From: Methylovulum miyakonense HT12 | Lineage (GTDB): Bacteria; Pseudomonadota; Gammaproteobacteria; Methylococcales; Methylomonadaceae | Length of the DNA: 64,000 nucleotides | Direction: 5' to 3' | NCBI RefSeq assembly: GCF_000384075.1 | Contig: NZ_KB913025.1 | Location: 1,875,551 to 1,939,550 of the forward strand | Shown: one piece after another, positions 16,620 to 24,638 of the stretch | Numbering within the stretch: the stretch's first letter is position 1 | How the letters are laid out: every line of letters starts with the position of its first letter | Made by a program: the position numbers and the translations under genes | The notes under the pieces: generated by a model | Seen by the model: only the letters and a program-made list of their open reading frames with translations | What the model was told of the DNA's origin: nothing | The model's database searches: none

Positions 16620-17099
16620 ATGGACTTCCTACTTTCAGACATAAGCCTTCATCCAGAGACGGCGGCGGACGACGCTTTCCTGCGCAACCTCCACGCTTCG
16701 GGCCGGATAGCCGGACTCGCCGTAGCCCCTTGGACAAACGGACAAAAAGCGGCTTTCATCAACCAACAATTTGATTTACAACGCCACCACTACCGCACCT
16801 ATTACCCTACTGCCGACTTTCTTATCGTCAAGCTGGCAAACCAGCCGGTCGGACGCTTCTATCTGCACCGGGGCGAAATGGCTTGGCTATTGATTGACAT
16901 CGCTTTATTGCCTGAATGTCAAGGGCACGGGATAGGTGGTTTGCTGCTAAAAAACATGCTGGCTGACGCGGCCACGCTAAATAAGCCGGTACGTTTACAT
17001 GTGGGGCAATCCAACCGTGCGCAAGAGCTTTATCTTAGGCTGGGTTTTACTGTCATTGAAGATAAGGGGATACGCTGCCTAATGGAATGGCGGCCTTGA
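16620..17099 (+). CDS. GNAT-family N-acetyltransferase
   Basis: A 159-residue GNAT enzyme that transfers acetyl from acetyl-CoA to an unknown amine. The acyl-CoA loop is seen as IALLPECQGHGIGGLLLKNML (Q/R-x-x-G-x-G/A type, about 100-120), and the C-terminal strand motif is NRAQELYLRLGFTVIEDKG. A membrane segment is absent. There is no good ribosome site before the ATG at 16620, so the exact start is uncertain. It lies 28 bases before the hydroxylase gene and probably shares its transcript. Modification of a collar or collagen-like protein is possible but not shown by sequence. Confidence 0.8.
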   Translation: MDFLLSDISLHPETAADDAFLRNLHASGRIAGLAVAPWTNGQKAAFINQQFDLQRHHYRTYYPTADFLIVKLANQPVGRFYLHRGEMAWLLIDIALLPECQGHGIGGLLLKNMLADAATLNKPVRLHVGQSNRAQELYLRLGFTVIEDKGIRCLMEWRP

Positions 17100-17127
17100 G
17101 CGGCAAAACTTTACAGCAGGCTACCGA

Positions 17128-17925
17128 ATGAACATGACCCCAATAGCGACCCCCCTGCGTTTACCGCTCGGTTTCGATGCGCAAAAACTGCAAGCAGATT
17201 TGGCAACCGTTGCTAAGGCAGACTGGCAAGCGCACTTTAATAACGCGATTTATCAAGGCGATTGGAGCGGGGTGGCATTACGCGCCGTACCGGGCAGCCA
17301 CAACGCAATTTATTCCGACCCGACCGCCGATAACTGGCAAGACACGTTATTGCTGGGTCGCTGTGCCCATTTCCAAGCAGCCTTAAACCAATTTGCTTGC
17401 CCCTTATTGTCGGTGCGCCTGTTGCGGCTAGCCCCTGGTGCGATTATCAAGGAACACCGCGACTATGGTTTAGGGCTGGATGTTGGTGAAGTGCGCCTGC
17501 ATCTGGTGGTGTCCACCAATCCTGGGGTGGAATGCCGTATTGATGGGGTGCCTTACCACTGGGCGGCGGGGGAATGTTGGTATGCCGATTTTGGCTTGCC
17601 GCATTTCTTCGCCAATCGCGGCGACACCGAGCGCGTCCATTTGGTGTTGGATTGCCGGGTCAATGATTGGTTATTGGAGATTTTGAAGGCTGGGGAGACG
17701 GTTCCGGCAAACATGGCCGCACCCGCCAACATAGAATGGTTGTTTCACCAGGTACAAAACGACCCGGATTTCCATGGACATCTGTTTGCCCTCACTGATC
17801 CAGATGAATTTGTCGCCACCTTAACAGCGTTCGCCCATAGTTTCGGGCGCACGCTCAACACCCATGAATTGCGGGATATGATGCGGCAAAACCAACGCGG
17901 CTGGATTGAAAGGGATTTGCCATGA
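17128..17925 (+). CDS. aspartyl/asparaginyl beta-hydroxylase family protein
   Basis: A 265-residue Fe(II)/2-oxoglutarate dioxygenase of the Asp/Asn beta-hydroxylase family. The jelly-roll core spans about 85-190: IIKEHRDYGLG gives the first iron ligand (His of HRD), VRLHLVVSTNPG the 2-oxoglutarate-facing strand, and TERVHLVLDCRVND the second His and the Arg that binds the cosubstrate. Both eukaryotic and bacterial members hydroxylate Asp/Asn residues in proteins or free amino acids. It overlaps the sulfotransferase gene by 4 bases (ATGA), so the two are coupled. The collagen-like and collar proteins encoded upstream are candidate substrates. Confidence 0.85.
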   Translation: MNMTPIATPLRLPLGFDAQKLQADLATVAKADWQAHFNNAIYQGDWSGVALRAVPGSHNAIYSDPTADNWQDTLLLGRCAHFQAALNQFACPLLSVRLLRLAPGAIIKEHRDYGLGLDVGEVRLHLVVSTNPGVECRIDGVPYHWAAGECWYADFGLPHFFANRGDTERVHLVLDCRVNDWLLEILKAGETVPANMAAPANIEWLFHQVQNDPDFHGHLFALTDPDEFVATLTAFAHSFGRTLNTHELRDMMRQNQRGWIERDLP

Positions 17926-18890
17926 TAACGGATGACCCATTGGACGCTTGGGTTCCCTTATATTTGCAGCGGGGCTATGTCCATTGGGGCTATATGGGTC
18001 AGGAACGCTTCACCGACCCCTTCTGCCAAGACACTTTGCAAACCTTGGCACGGCGGCCTTTCAACCAATTGTTCCGGCAACGCACGGGCTTGGATGTGCT
18101 GGCGCAACGTGCCGGTTCCCATCCAGGTTTGCCGTTACGCGGCATCGTTTTCCATCTCAGCCGTTGTGGCTCGACCTTGACCGCCCAAGCCTTAACCGCC
18201 TTGCCTGACAGCGTGGTGCTGTCCGAACCTCCGGCGCTGGACACTTTGCTGCAATGGCTGGTCGCGTCACCTGGCTATGGCCTTGATGCAGGCGGCGCGG
18301 TGCTACGTGGCCTTGTCGCCGCACTAGGCCAGCCGCGCCGCGCACATGACCAGCGGCTGTTCATAAAAACCGACTGTTGGCATATTTGCCATATTGACCG
18401 TATCCTGGGCGCCTTTCCTGGGGTGCCGTGGCTGTTTCTGTACCGCAATCCATTGGAAGTGCTGGTGTCGCAATCACGCATCCCCGCCTTGTACATGATC
18501 CCCGGTTTTTTAGCCAAGCACGGCTGGTGCCCGCCTGAGGCATTGCTGACCCGGCCATTGGAACATGGCGCGTGGGTGCTGGCGCATATCCTGGAAACCG
18601 CCGCCCGCGCCATCCGGCAATACCCTGGCGGGATGCTGGTCAATTACACGGAATTGCCCGATGCCATCGGCAGCCGTATCAACGCCCATTTCAAGCTCAA
18701 CTTGACTGCCGCCGATAGCGGCGCCATAGGCCTTGCTACAGCCCGTGATGCCAAAAATCCCCAACGCGTTTTCCAGTCAGATACCGCTGAAAAGCAGGCC
18801 AGTGCCGATGCCGCCTTGCAAGCCATGGCGGCACGTTGGCTAGATGCGCCTTACGCCGAACTGGAACGGCTGCGCGGCCCGTTTTGTTAG
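17922..18890 (+). CDS. PAPS-dependent sulfotransferase family protein
   Basis: A 322-residue cytosolic sulfotransferase. The 5'-phosphosulfate loop is FHLSRCGSTLTAQAL (about 67-81), and the 3'-phosphate-binding strand is WLFLYRNPLEVLVSQSR (about 169-185). It ends without a membrane anchor. Related bacterial proteins sulfate glycans, lipids or peptides. Coupled translation with the upstream hydroxylase argues for two steps on one substrate. No PAPS synthesis genes are in the window. The substrate is unknown. Confidence 0.82.
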   Translation: MITDDPLDAWVPLYLQRGYVHWGYMGQERFTDPFCQDTLQTLARRPFNQLFRQRTGLDVLAQRAGSHPGLPLRGIVFHLSRCGSTLTAQALTALPDSVVLSEPPALDTLLQWLVASPGYGLDAGGAVLRGLVAALGQPRRAHDQRLFIKTDCWHICHIDRILGAFPGVPWLFLYRNPLEVLVSQSRIPALYMIPGFLAKHGWCPPEALLTRPLEHGAWVLAHILETAARAIRQYPGGMLVNYTELPDAIGSRINAHFKLNLTAADSGAIGLATARDAKNPQRVFQSDTAEKQASADAALQAMAARWLDAPYAELERLRGPFC

Positions 18891-19016
18891 GGGCCAAATA
18901 CTTGGTAGACTGGGCAAAAATAGCTGGCGGCAGTCGTCCGCCCTGCTGATGAATTGCCAAGGGACATGGACGGCTCTTGGGCATCTCCGTAATCCCCACT
19001 ACGAAACACTGGACAC

Positions 19017-20228
19017 ATGAGCAACAAACTCCCTACCGTCTGCATCTTTGGGGCAACTGGCCTGGAATTGCGTTCCGCCCCTGTGGAAACCGCCAACGAA
19101 ACCACGGCCTTAAGTTGCCATTGTTTCAGCGATGACAGCCAACTGGAAAAAGTCCTCATCGAACATGCGCCGCACGTCATTGTCAGTTTTGGCGATCTAC
19201 ACGCTTTCCCCAAACTGATGGCCGCGCCGTTTGAAATCCGCCGCCGCTGGCTGCATTACCCCGATACCCATGATCTGGCGAAAGTGGGTAGCCAGGCTTT
19301 TTATTGCTACCTGTCCATGTGCTTGGACAAACGCGACGAACAGCCTTTGGTCTCGGTGTTCACGCCCACTTACAAAACGGGGCCACGTTTCGAACGGGCG
19401 TTCCGTTCCTTGCTGGGGCAAACTTACCCCAATTGGGAATGGATCGTCGTTGATGACAGCGACGATGACGGCGAGACTTACCGTATGGTCCAAACCTACG
19501 CCGCCCAAGACCACCGCATCCGCCCGTTCAAACCTGACCAACATTCCGGCATTATCGGCGAGGTCAAATACATGGCCTGCGCCCTGTCCCGAGGTGATTT
19601 GCTGGTCGAGCTAGACCATGATGACGAGCTGACGCCAAGCATTTTGCAAGCCCTAGTCACGGCTTACCGCAACCATCCTGACGCGGGCTTTTTTTACTCG
19701 GATTTCAGTGAAGTTGATAGCCAATTAAAGCCATTGGTTTACGGCGAAGGTTGGGGGTTTGGTTATGGCAGCTACCGGGACGAATGGTACCGCGGGCATT
19801 GCTTGAAAGTTGTCAACGCCCCGAACATCAACCCGAAAACCATCCGCCACCTGGTCGCCGCGCCCAACCATGTCCGCGCCTGGACCCGTGATTGTTATAC
19901 GGCAATCGGTGGCCATAACCGTTTCCTGCATGTCGCCGACGATTTTGAGTTGCTGGTCCGCACCTTCCTGCATACGGCCATGGTGAGGGTTCCGGTGCTG
20001 GGGTATTTGCAATATATCGAAGGCGGGGCCAACACGCAGCGGGTCAGGAACCAGGACATCCAGCGCCATGTCCGCTACGTGCGCTGGAAATATGACCGGC
20101 GCATCCATGAACGCTTCTTGGCCTTAGGGCTTAACGACTGGGTTTGGGTTGAGGAAGGGGGCTATTCCGATCTGGACCGGCCTAATCCGCAGGAAGAGCC
20201 AGTGGCTTCCGTCATTGCCAAGATTTAA
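19017..20228 (+). CDS. GT2 glycosyltransferase with N-terminal extension
   Basis: A 403-residue protein. Residues 1-110 are a separate unrecognised domain (IFGATGLELRSAP..) that resembles a Rossmann-like or GT-accessory fold. A GT-A family 2 domain runs about 111-340 (PLVSVFTPTYKTGPRFERAF, WEWIVVDDSDDD, LVELDHDDELTP with the metal-binding Asp pair). It has no membrane helix. It follows the sulfotransferase by 126 bases in the same direction. In this cluster it could glycosylate a surface fibre protein or a polysaccharide; the donor and acceptor are not evident. Confidence 0.8.
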   Translation: MSNKLPTVCIFGATGLELRSAPVETANETTALSCHCFSDDSQLEKVLIEHAPHVIVSFGDLHAFPKLMAAPFEIRRRWLHYPDTHDLAKVGSQAFYCYLSMCLDKRDEQPLVSVFTPTYKTGPRFERAFRSLLGQTYPNWEWIVVDDSDDDGETYRMVQTYAAQDHRIRPFKPDQHSGIIGEVKYMACALSRGDLLVELDHDDELTPSILQALVTAYRNHPDAGFFYSDFSEVDSQLKPLVYGEGWGFGYGSYRDEWYRGHCLKVVNAPNINPKTIRHLVAAPNHVRAWTRDCYTAIGGHNRFLHVADDFELLVRTFLHTAMVRVPVLGYLQYIEGGANTQRVRNQDIQRHVRYVRWKYDRRIHERFLALGLNDWVWVEEGGYSDLDRPNPQEEPVASVIAKI

Positions 20229-20396
20229 AAAGGCTATGGTTTTAATGTATACCCGCCGCCAACGTTTTCCGGTATTTTAAAAATCAAACGGGAGCACAAA
20301 CCTAGTGCTCAGCCAATGCTGAGTTGCCAGACTTATTTTCGTAGGAGCGGGCGGTTGCTAGCCTGATTGCTGCGGATGTTGGCAAGCCATAAAAAA

Positions 20397-20414
20397 GGCG
20401 GACAACCGTCCGCC
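20397..20414 (-). terminator. intrinsic terminator best read on the minus strand
   Basis: A perfect stem, GGCGGAC / GTCCGCC with loop AACC, is preceded on the + strand by six A residues, so on the minus strand it is followed by TTTTTT. Both neighbouring genes are on the + strand, so it may mainly block antisense transcription, or terminate the collar cluster weakly. Confidence 0.6.
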
Positions 20415-20550
20415 CGGGTTTAGATTGGCCCGACAAAAAATCAATGACGGGCACTAGGTCTGCATTTCACGCCCCGCCTAAAAACCTGCGCGCCATTAAA
20501 TTCAACCGCTCCCCATAAGCTCCCCAATTTCGCACGGAAACCACACGGAT

Positions 20551-20567
20551 TGCACTTTTTTAGTGCA
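20551..20567. promoter_or_regulatory. NtrC-type enhancer site upstream of nirB
   Basis: TGCACTTTTTTAGTGCA is a 17-bp palindrome with the GCAC-N9-GTGC spacing of NtrC sites (consensus TGCACC-N5-GGTGCA). Its centre is about 120 bases upstream of the -24 element at 20678, a normal enhancer distance. Nitrogen limitation would therefore switch on the operon. One site only is seen; NtrC often binds pairs. Confidence 0.65.
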
Positions 20568-20677
20568 AAAATCCGAATCCGGCATACCAGCATCCACTTC
20601 TTCCTTCGGATTACGCTAACCTTAAAGCCATTGTTTACAAAGGCTTTGGTATTGCCCGTCTGTATTCGAAAGGGTCA

Positions 20678-20691
20678 GGCACGGCAATTGC
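20678..20691 (+). promoter_or_regulatory. sigma-54 (-24/-12) promoter of the nirB operon
   Basis: GGCACGGCAATTGC matches the sigma-54 consensus (TGGCACG-N4-TTGCA), with the invariant GG and GC exactly ten bases apart. Transcription would start near 20703, immediately before the two hairpins at 20707-20747. Together with the upstream NtrC-type palindrome this gives nitrogen control. Confidence 0.75.
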
Positions 20692-20706
20692 TATATCGTT
20701 TGCAAA

Positions 20707-20747
20707 CTCCAAAGCAGGAGCCATCAATTACGGTTCGAAGTTGAACC
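20707..20747 (+). promoter_or_regulatory. two-hairpin leader element, ANTAR (NasR/NasT)-type antitermination target
   Basis: Hairpin 1 is CTCC-AAAGCA-GGAG (20707-20720), with a six-base loop having A at position 1 and G at position 4, the signature of RNA bound by ANTAR proteins. Hairpin 2 is GGTTC-GAAGTT-GAACC (20732-20747), also a hexaloop with G4 but G instead of A at position 1. They lie between the inferred transcription start and a strong terminator, the arrangement of the Klebsiella nasF leader. No ANTAR gene is in the window. Confidence 0.6.
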
Positions 20748-20756
20748 AACCAGACA

Positions 20757-20809
20757 AAGGTGTCTTTTGCGCGTAAGCCAAGCTTATGCGCGAAGACACC
20801 TTTTTTTTT
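20757..20809 (+). terminator. leader terminator (attenuator) before nirB
   Basis: AAGGTGTCTT...GCGC.TAAG pairs with CTTA.GCGC..AAGACACCTT and is followed by nine T residues (20801-20809). This very strong intrinsic terminator lies 32 bases before the nirB ATG. In normal growth it would stop transcripts from the sigma-54 promoter, so an antitermination factor is needed for expression. Confidence 0.85.
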
Positions 20810-20840
20810 GCCCGAATTTGTTAAACCCATCGAGGTTGTT

Positions 20841-23369
20841 ATGAAACAAACATTAGTGGTCATCGGTAACGGTATGGTCGGCCAAAATTTTCTGGCGGGG
20901 CTGGTTGCCGCTGCGAACGGCCAATATAACATTGTGACTTTTTGCGAAGAACCGCGCCCGGCATACGACCGTGTGCATTTGTCGGAATTTTTCTCCGGCA
21001 AAACCGCCGAGGACTTATCGCTCGTTGAAGATGGCTTTTTTGCAAATCACGGCATCACGATCCATCTGGGCGACCGCGCCGTGACGATAGACCGCGAAGC
21101 GAAAACCGTCACTTCGGCAAAGGGTGTGGCGGTGCAATATGACAAACTGGTGCTGGCGACCGGATCCTACCCATTCGTGCCGCCCGTGCCTGGGCATGAG
21201 CGCAAAAACTGCTTGGTTTACCGCACCATAGAAGACTTGGAAGCGATGACGGCGGCGGCAAAAACCGGCAAAATCGGCACGGTGGTCGGCGGCGGCCTGC
21301 TGGGTTTGGAAGCGGCTAAGGCGCTGAAAGATTTGGGTTTGGAAACGCACGTTGTCGAATTCGCCCCGCGTCTGATGGCGGTGCAGATTGACGAAGCGGG
21401 CGGCGCGGTGCTGCGGCGCAAAATCGAAGCCTTGGGCGTGACCGTGCATACCAACAAAAATACCAGCCAAATCGTGGACGGCGACACTTGCGTCAACAAA
21501 ATGTGTTTTGCCGATGGCGAGGAATTGGAAACCGATGTCGTGTTGTTTTCGGCAGGTATCCGTCCGCGTGACGATATTGCCCGTAGCTGTGGTTTGGAAA
21601 TCGGCCAACGCGGCGGCATCGTCATCAACAACCAATGCCAAACCTCTGACCCGGACATTTACGCCATCGGCGAATGCGCCTTGTGGAACGGCATGATTTT
21701 CGGGCTAGTCGCGCCCGGCTATGCGATGGCGCGTACCGTCATCGCCGGGTTGACGGGCGGCGAAGCCAGCTTCACGGGCGCGGACATGAGCACCAAGCTG
21801 AAACTGATGGGCGTGGACGTCGCCAGTATCGGCGATGCACACGCCCGTACCCAAGGTGCGATGGTTTTCACTTATCAAAACGGCGCGAGCGAGGTGTACA
21901 AGCGTTTGGTTGTCAGCGAAGACAACAAACGTTTGCTGGGTGCGGTGCTGGTCGGTGACGCCAACGAATACGGCACGCTATTGCAGTATTGCCAAAACGG
22001 TATCGAATTACCAGAGAACCCCGATTCGCTGATCTTGCCGCGTCTGTCCGGTGAACCGGCTGGCTTGGGGCCGGATGCTCTACCCGCCACCGCTCAGATC
22101 TGTTCCTGTTACGAGGTCAGCAAAGGCGCCATTTGTTCGGCGATTGAGGCGGGCTGCACCACAGTGAACGCCCTGAAAGCCGAAACCAAAGCCGGAACGG
22201 GCTGCGGCGGTTGTGTGCCCTTGCTCAAATCGGTGTTGAACTGCGAGCTTGCCAAACACGGCTACGAAGTCAACACCGACCTCTGCGAGCATTTCGCCTA
22301 CACGCGCCAGGATTTGTACAACCTCGTCCGCATCGGCGAAATCAGGACTTTTGACGAATTGCTGGCAAAGCATGGCAAAGGCCACGGCTGCGAGATTTGC
22401 AAACCTGCGGTCGGCTCGATTTTGGCCTCGCATTGGAACGATTACATCCTCAAGCAAGAGCATTTGGGCTTGCAGGACACCAACGACACTTTCCTGGCCA
22501 ACATGCAAAAGGACGGCACTTACTCGGTCGTGCCGCGCATCCCGGGCGGCGAAATCAGCCCCGACATGCTGATTGCGATGGGCCAAGTGGGCAAAAAATA
22601 CCATCTCTACACCAAAATCACGGGCGGCCAGCGCATTGATTTGTTCGGTGCGAGATTGGAGCAATTGCCCGCGATCTGGAAAGAGCTGATAGCCGCCGGG
22701 TTTGAAACCGGCCACGCGTACGGCAAATCCTTGCGCACCGTGAAATCCTGTGTCGGCAGCACTTGGTGCCGCTACGGCGTTGATGATTCGGTCGGCCTCG
22801 CGATAGAGTTGGAAAACCGTTACAAAGGCTTGCGTTCCCCGCACAAAATCAAGTTCGCCGTATCCGGCTGCACCCGTGAATGCGCGGAGGCGCAAGGCAA
22901 GGATGTCGGGGTGATCGCCACCGAAAACGGCTGGAGCTTGTACGTCTGCGGCAATGGCGGCATGAAACCCCGCCATGCGGATTTGTTCGCGACGGGCTTG
23001 GACAAGGAAACTTTAATCAAATACATCGACCGCTTCCTGATTTTTTATGTCCGCACCGCCGACCGCCTGCAACGCACCTCGGTATGGATGGAAAACATGG
23101 AAGGCGGTTTGGATTATCTCAAATCAGTCGTGATAGCTGACAAACTGGGGTTGTGCGACGAACTGGAGCAACAAATGGCCCGTGTCGTCGACACCTACCA
23201 ATGTGAATGGAAGACCACGATAGAAAACGAAGACAAGCTGAAACGCTTCCGCCACTTTATCAACAGCGACCAAGCCGACGACAATGTGGTGTTCGTTGAG
23301 GAGCGCGGGCAGATCCGCCCAGCTAATGCCGACGAGCGCAAACACTTTAAGCTCGTGGAGGTGGCGTGA
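20841..23369 (+). CDS. nirB: assimilatory nitrite reductase (NADH), large subunit
   Basis: An 842-residue cytoplasmic enzyme that reduces nitrite to ammonium with NAD(P)H through FAD, an iron-sulfur centre and siroheme. Order: FAD/NAD domains from VVIGNGMVGQ (about 1-400), a BFD-type [2Fe-2S] segment (ICSCYEVSKGAIC..GCGGCVP, about 420-465), a second CxxC-like stretch (HGCEICKPAVGS), a ferredoxin-like half-domain, and the siroheme/[4Fe-4S] region with four cysteines (SCVGSTWCRYG and SGCTRECAEAQG, about 640-685). The ATG at 20841 follows CGAGG; the longer open frame back to 20760 would translate through the terminator and is rejected. Regulation: NtrC site, sigma-54 promoter and antiterminator leader directly upstream. 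Confidence 0.96.
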   Translation: MKQTLVVIGNGMVGQNFLAGLVAAANGQYNIVTFCEEPRPAYDRVHLSEFFSGKTAEDLSLVEDGFFANHGITIHLGDRAVTIDREAKTVTSAKGVAVQYDKLVLATGSYPFVPPVPGHERKNCLVYRTIEDLEAMTAAAKTGKIGTVVGGGLLGLEAAKALKDLGLETHVVEFAPRLMAVQIDEAGGAVLRRKIEALGVTVHTNKNTSQIVDGDTCVNKMCFADGEELETDVVLFSAGIRPRDDIARSCGLEIGQRGGIVINNQCQTSDPDIYAIGECALWNGMIFGLVAPGYAMARTVIAGLTGGEASFTGADMSTKLKLMGVDVASIGDAHARTQGAMVFTYQNGASEVYKRLVVSEDNKRLLGAVLVGDANEYGTLLQYCQNGIELPENPDSLILPRLSGEPAGLGPDALPATAQICSCYEVSKGAICSAIEAGCTTVNALKAETKAGTGCGGCVPLLKSVLNCELAKHGYEVNTDLCEHFAYTRQDLYNLVRIGEIRTFDELLAKHGKGHGCEICKPAVGSILASHWNDYILKQEHLGLQDTNDTFLANMQKDGTYSVVPRIPGGEISPDMLIAMGQVGKKYHLYTKITGGQRIDLFGARLEQLPAIWKELIAAGFETGHAYGKSLRTVKSCVGSTWCRYGVDDSVGLAIELENRYKGLRSPHKIKFAVSGCTRECAEAQGKDVGVIATENGWSLYVCGNGGMKPRHADLFATGLDKETLIKYIDRFLIFYVRTADRLQRTSVWMENMEGGLDYLKSVVIADKLGLCDELEQQMARVVDTYQCEWKTTIENEDKLKRFRHFINSDQADDNVVFVEERGQIRPANADERKHFKLVEVA

Positions 23370-23707
23370 TGGTTTGGTTTGATGCCTGCGCAGTGGAAGA
23401 CCTGCAACCTAATTCCGGCGTGTGCGTACTGGTTCAAGGCCAGCAAGTCGCCCTGTTTTACATGCCCGCCACCGGGTCTGTGTATGCGGTGCAAAACTTC
23501 GACCCTTTCGGGCAGGCCAATGTGCTGTCGCGCGGGCTGATTGGCGATATTGGCGGGCAAGCCATGGTCGCATCGCCTTTGTATAAGCAGCATTTTAATT
23601 TGGAAACCGGTGTTTGCCTGGAAGACGGCACGGTGCAAATACGCGTTTATCCCGTGCGGATAGACAACCATCGGGTCTATGTCGGCATCACGGGGCAAGC
23701 ATCATGA
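23369..23707 (+). CDS. nirD: nitrite reductase small subunit, Rieske-like
   Basis: A 112-residue partner of NirB. The fold is a Rieske ferredoxin (AVQNFDPFGQANVLSRGLIGD, VASPLYKQHFNLETGVCLED), but the cysteine-histidine cluster ligands are absent, as in enterobacterial NirD. The ATG at 23369 shares a base with the nirB stop (TGATG) and sits 6 bases after GGAGGTG; a GTG at 23366 is an alternative. Its own stop overlaps the next gene by 4 bases, so the operon is tightly coupled. Confidence 0.93.
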   Translation: MVWFDACAVEDLQPNSGVCVLVQGQQVALFYMPATGSVYAVQNFDPFGQANVLSRGLIGDIGGQAMVASPLYKQHFNLETGVCLEDGTVQIRVYPVRIDNHRVYVGITGQAS

Positions 23708-24627
23708 AATATCACTATTACATCGCCGATGTCTTTACGCGGCAGATATTTAGCGGTGCGCAAATAGCGGTTTTCCCTTATGCGGATGCCTTGAGCCGGC
23801 AGCAAATGCAGAAGATTGCCTGCGAGCTGAATTTGTCAGAAACCGTGTTCGTCAAGAAACGCGACAAGCTCACGGGCAAACGGGTGATGCGGGTGTTCTC
23901 GCCGCAACGGGAAATTGATTTTGCCGGGCATCCGATAATCGCCACGGCGTATGTGTTGGCGGACATCGGTGACATTGAACTGACGGGCGCAGTCACCCCC
24001 TTGGTGTTCGAGCAAAATGCCGGGGATGTCGAAGTGAACATTTCCGCCCAAGACGGCAAACCGACATTGGTGCAATTTACCCGCAAGCTAGCGCCAGTTG
24101 TTGACCGCTTCGCGCCGACCACGGAAGAGCTGGCGGGTTTTTTATCGCTACAGCCATCCGAGTTTGACACCAAAAAATACTCGGCGCGGCTGGTGTCCTG
24201 CGGTTTCCCGTATTTGATCGTCCCCGTGTTCAATTACGAAACCGTCAGGAAAGCGCGGTTTAATTACCTCACATGGAGCCAATCCAGCGCACCGCAAACC
24301 GCCGCCCAAGAAATTTTGCTGTTCTCGCCCAAAACCCTACATCCAGATGCTAATTTCCACACCCGTCTGCTCGGTTCGCGTATCGGCATCCACGAAGACC
24401 CGCCCGTCGGTAGCGCCATGCCCGCGTTTGCGGCTTATTTGTGTTCTTTCGATTTCATGCAGAAAGGGACTTACACCTTTTCTGTAGACCGTGGCGAAGA
24501 CAAAAACCGCCGTAGTGTCCTGCATTTGGAAATGGACCATAAGCGCTTGGAGAACCTGACGATCCGGGTCGGCGGTGAAGCGGTGCTGGTGGCGGAAGGG
24601 ATGATGACCATCCCTGACTTGGACTGA
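23704..24627 (+). CDS. PhzF-family isomerase/epimerase-like protein
   Basis: A 307-residue protein of the PhzF family (diaminopimelate-epimerase-like fold). Features: YYIADVFTRQIFSGAQIAVFP at the N-terminus, the catalytic-site Glu in LNLSETVFV, DFAGHPIIATAYVL, and the second-domain mirror motif HEDPPVGSAMPAFAAYL. It overlaps nirD by 4 bases (ATGA) and precedes the FAD reductase by 11 bases, so it is a full member of the nitrite operon. No phenazine genes are present. A role in repairing or recycling a by-product (for example hydrated NADH or a damaged metabolite) is speculation; the family contains many uncharacterised members. Confidence 0.85.
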   Translation: MKYHYYIADVFTRQIFSGAQIAVFPYADALSRQQMQKIACELNLSETVFVKKRDKLTGKRVMRVFSPQREIDFAGHPIIATAYVLADIGDIELTGAVTPLVFEQNAGDVEVNISAQDGKPTLVQFTRKLAPVVDRFAPTTEELAGFLSLQPSEFDTKKYSARLVSCGFPYLIVPVFNYETVRKARFNYLTWSQSSAPQTAAQEILLFSPKTLHPDANFHTRLLGSRIGIHEDPPVGSAMPAFAAYLCSFDFMQKGTYTFSVDRGEDKNRRSVLHLEMDHKRLENLTIRVGGEAVLVAEGMMTIPDLD

Positions 24628-24638
24628 AGGGAACTGAC

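Noticed and set aside
20760-20840. Upstream start of NirB adding 27 residues
   Set aside because: The extension would be encoded by the terminator hairpin and T-run; the ATG at 20841 has a ribosome site and begins the conserved FAD motif.
22080-22976. 298-residue minus-strand ORF inside nirB
   Set aside because: Complete overlap with the well-conserved nirB frame and no recognisable protein features.
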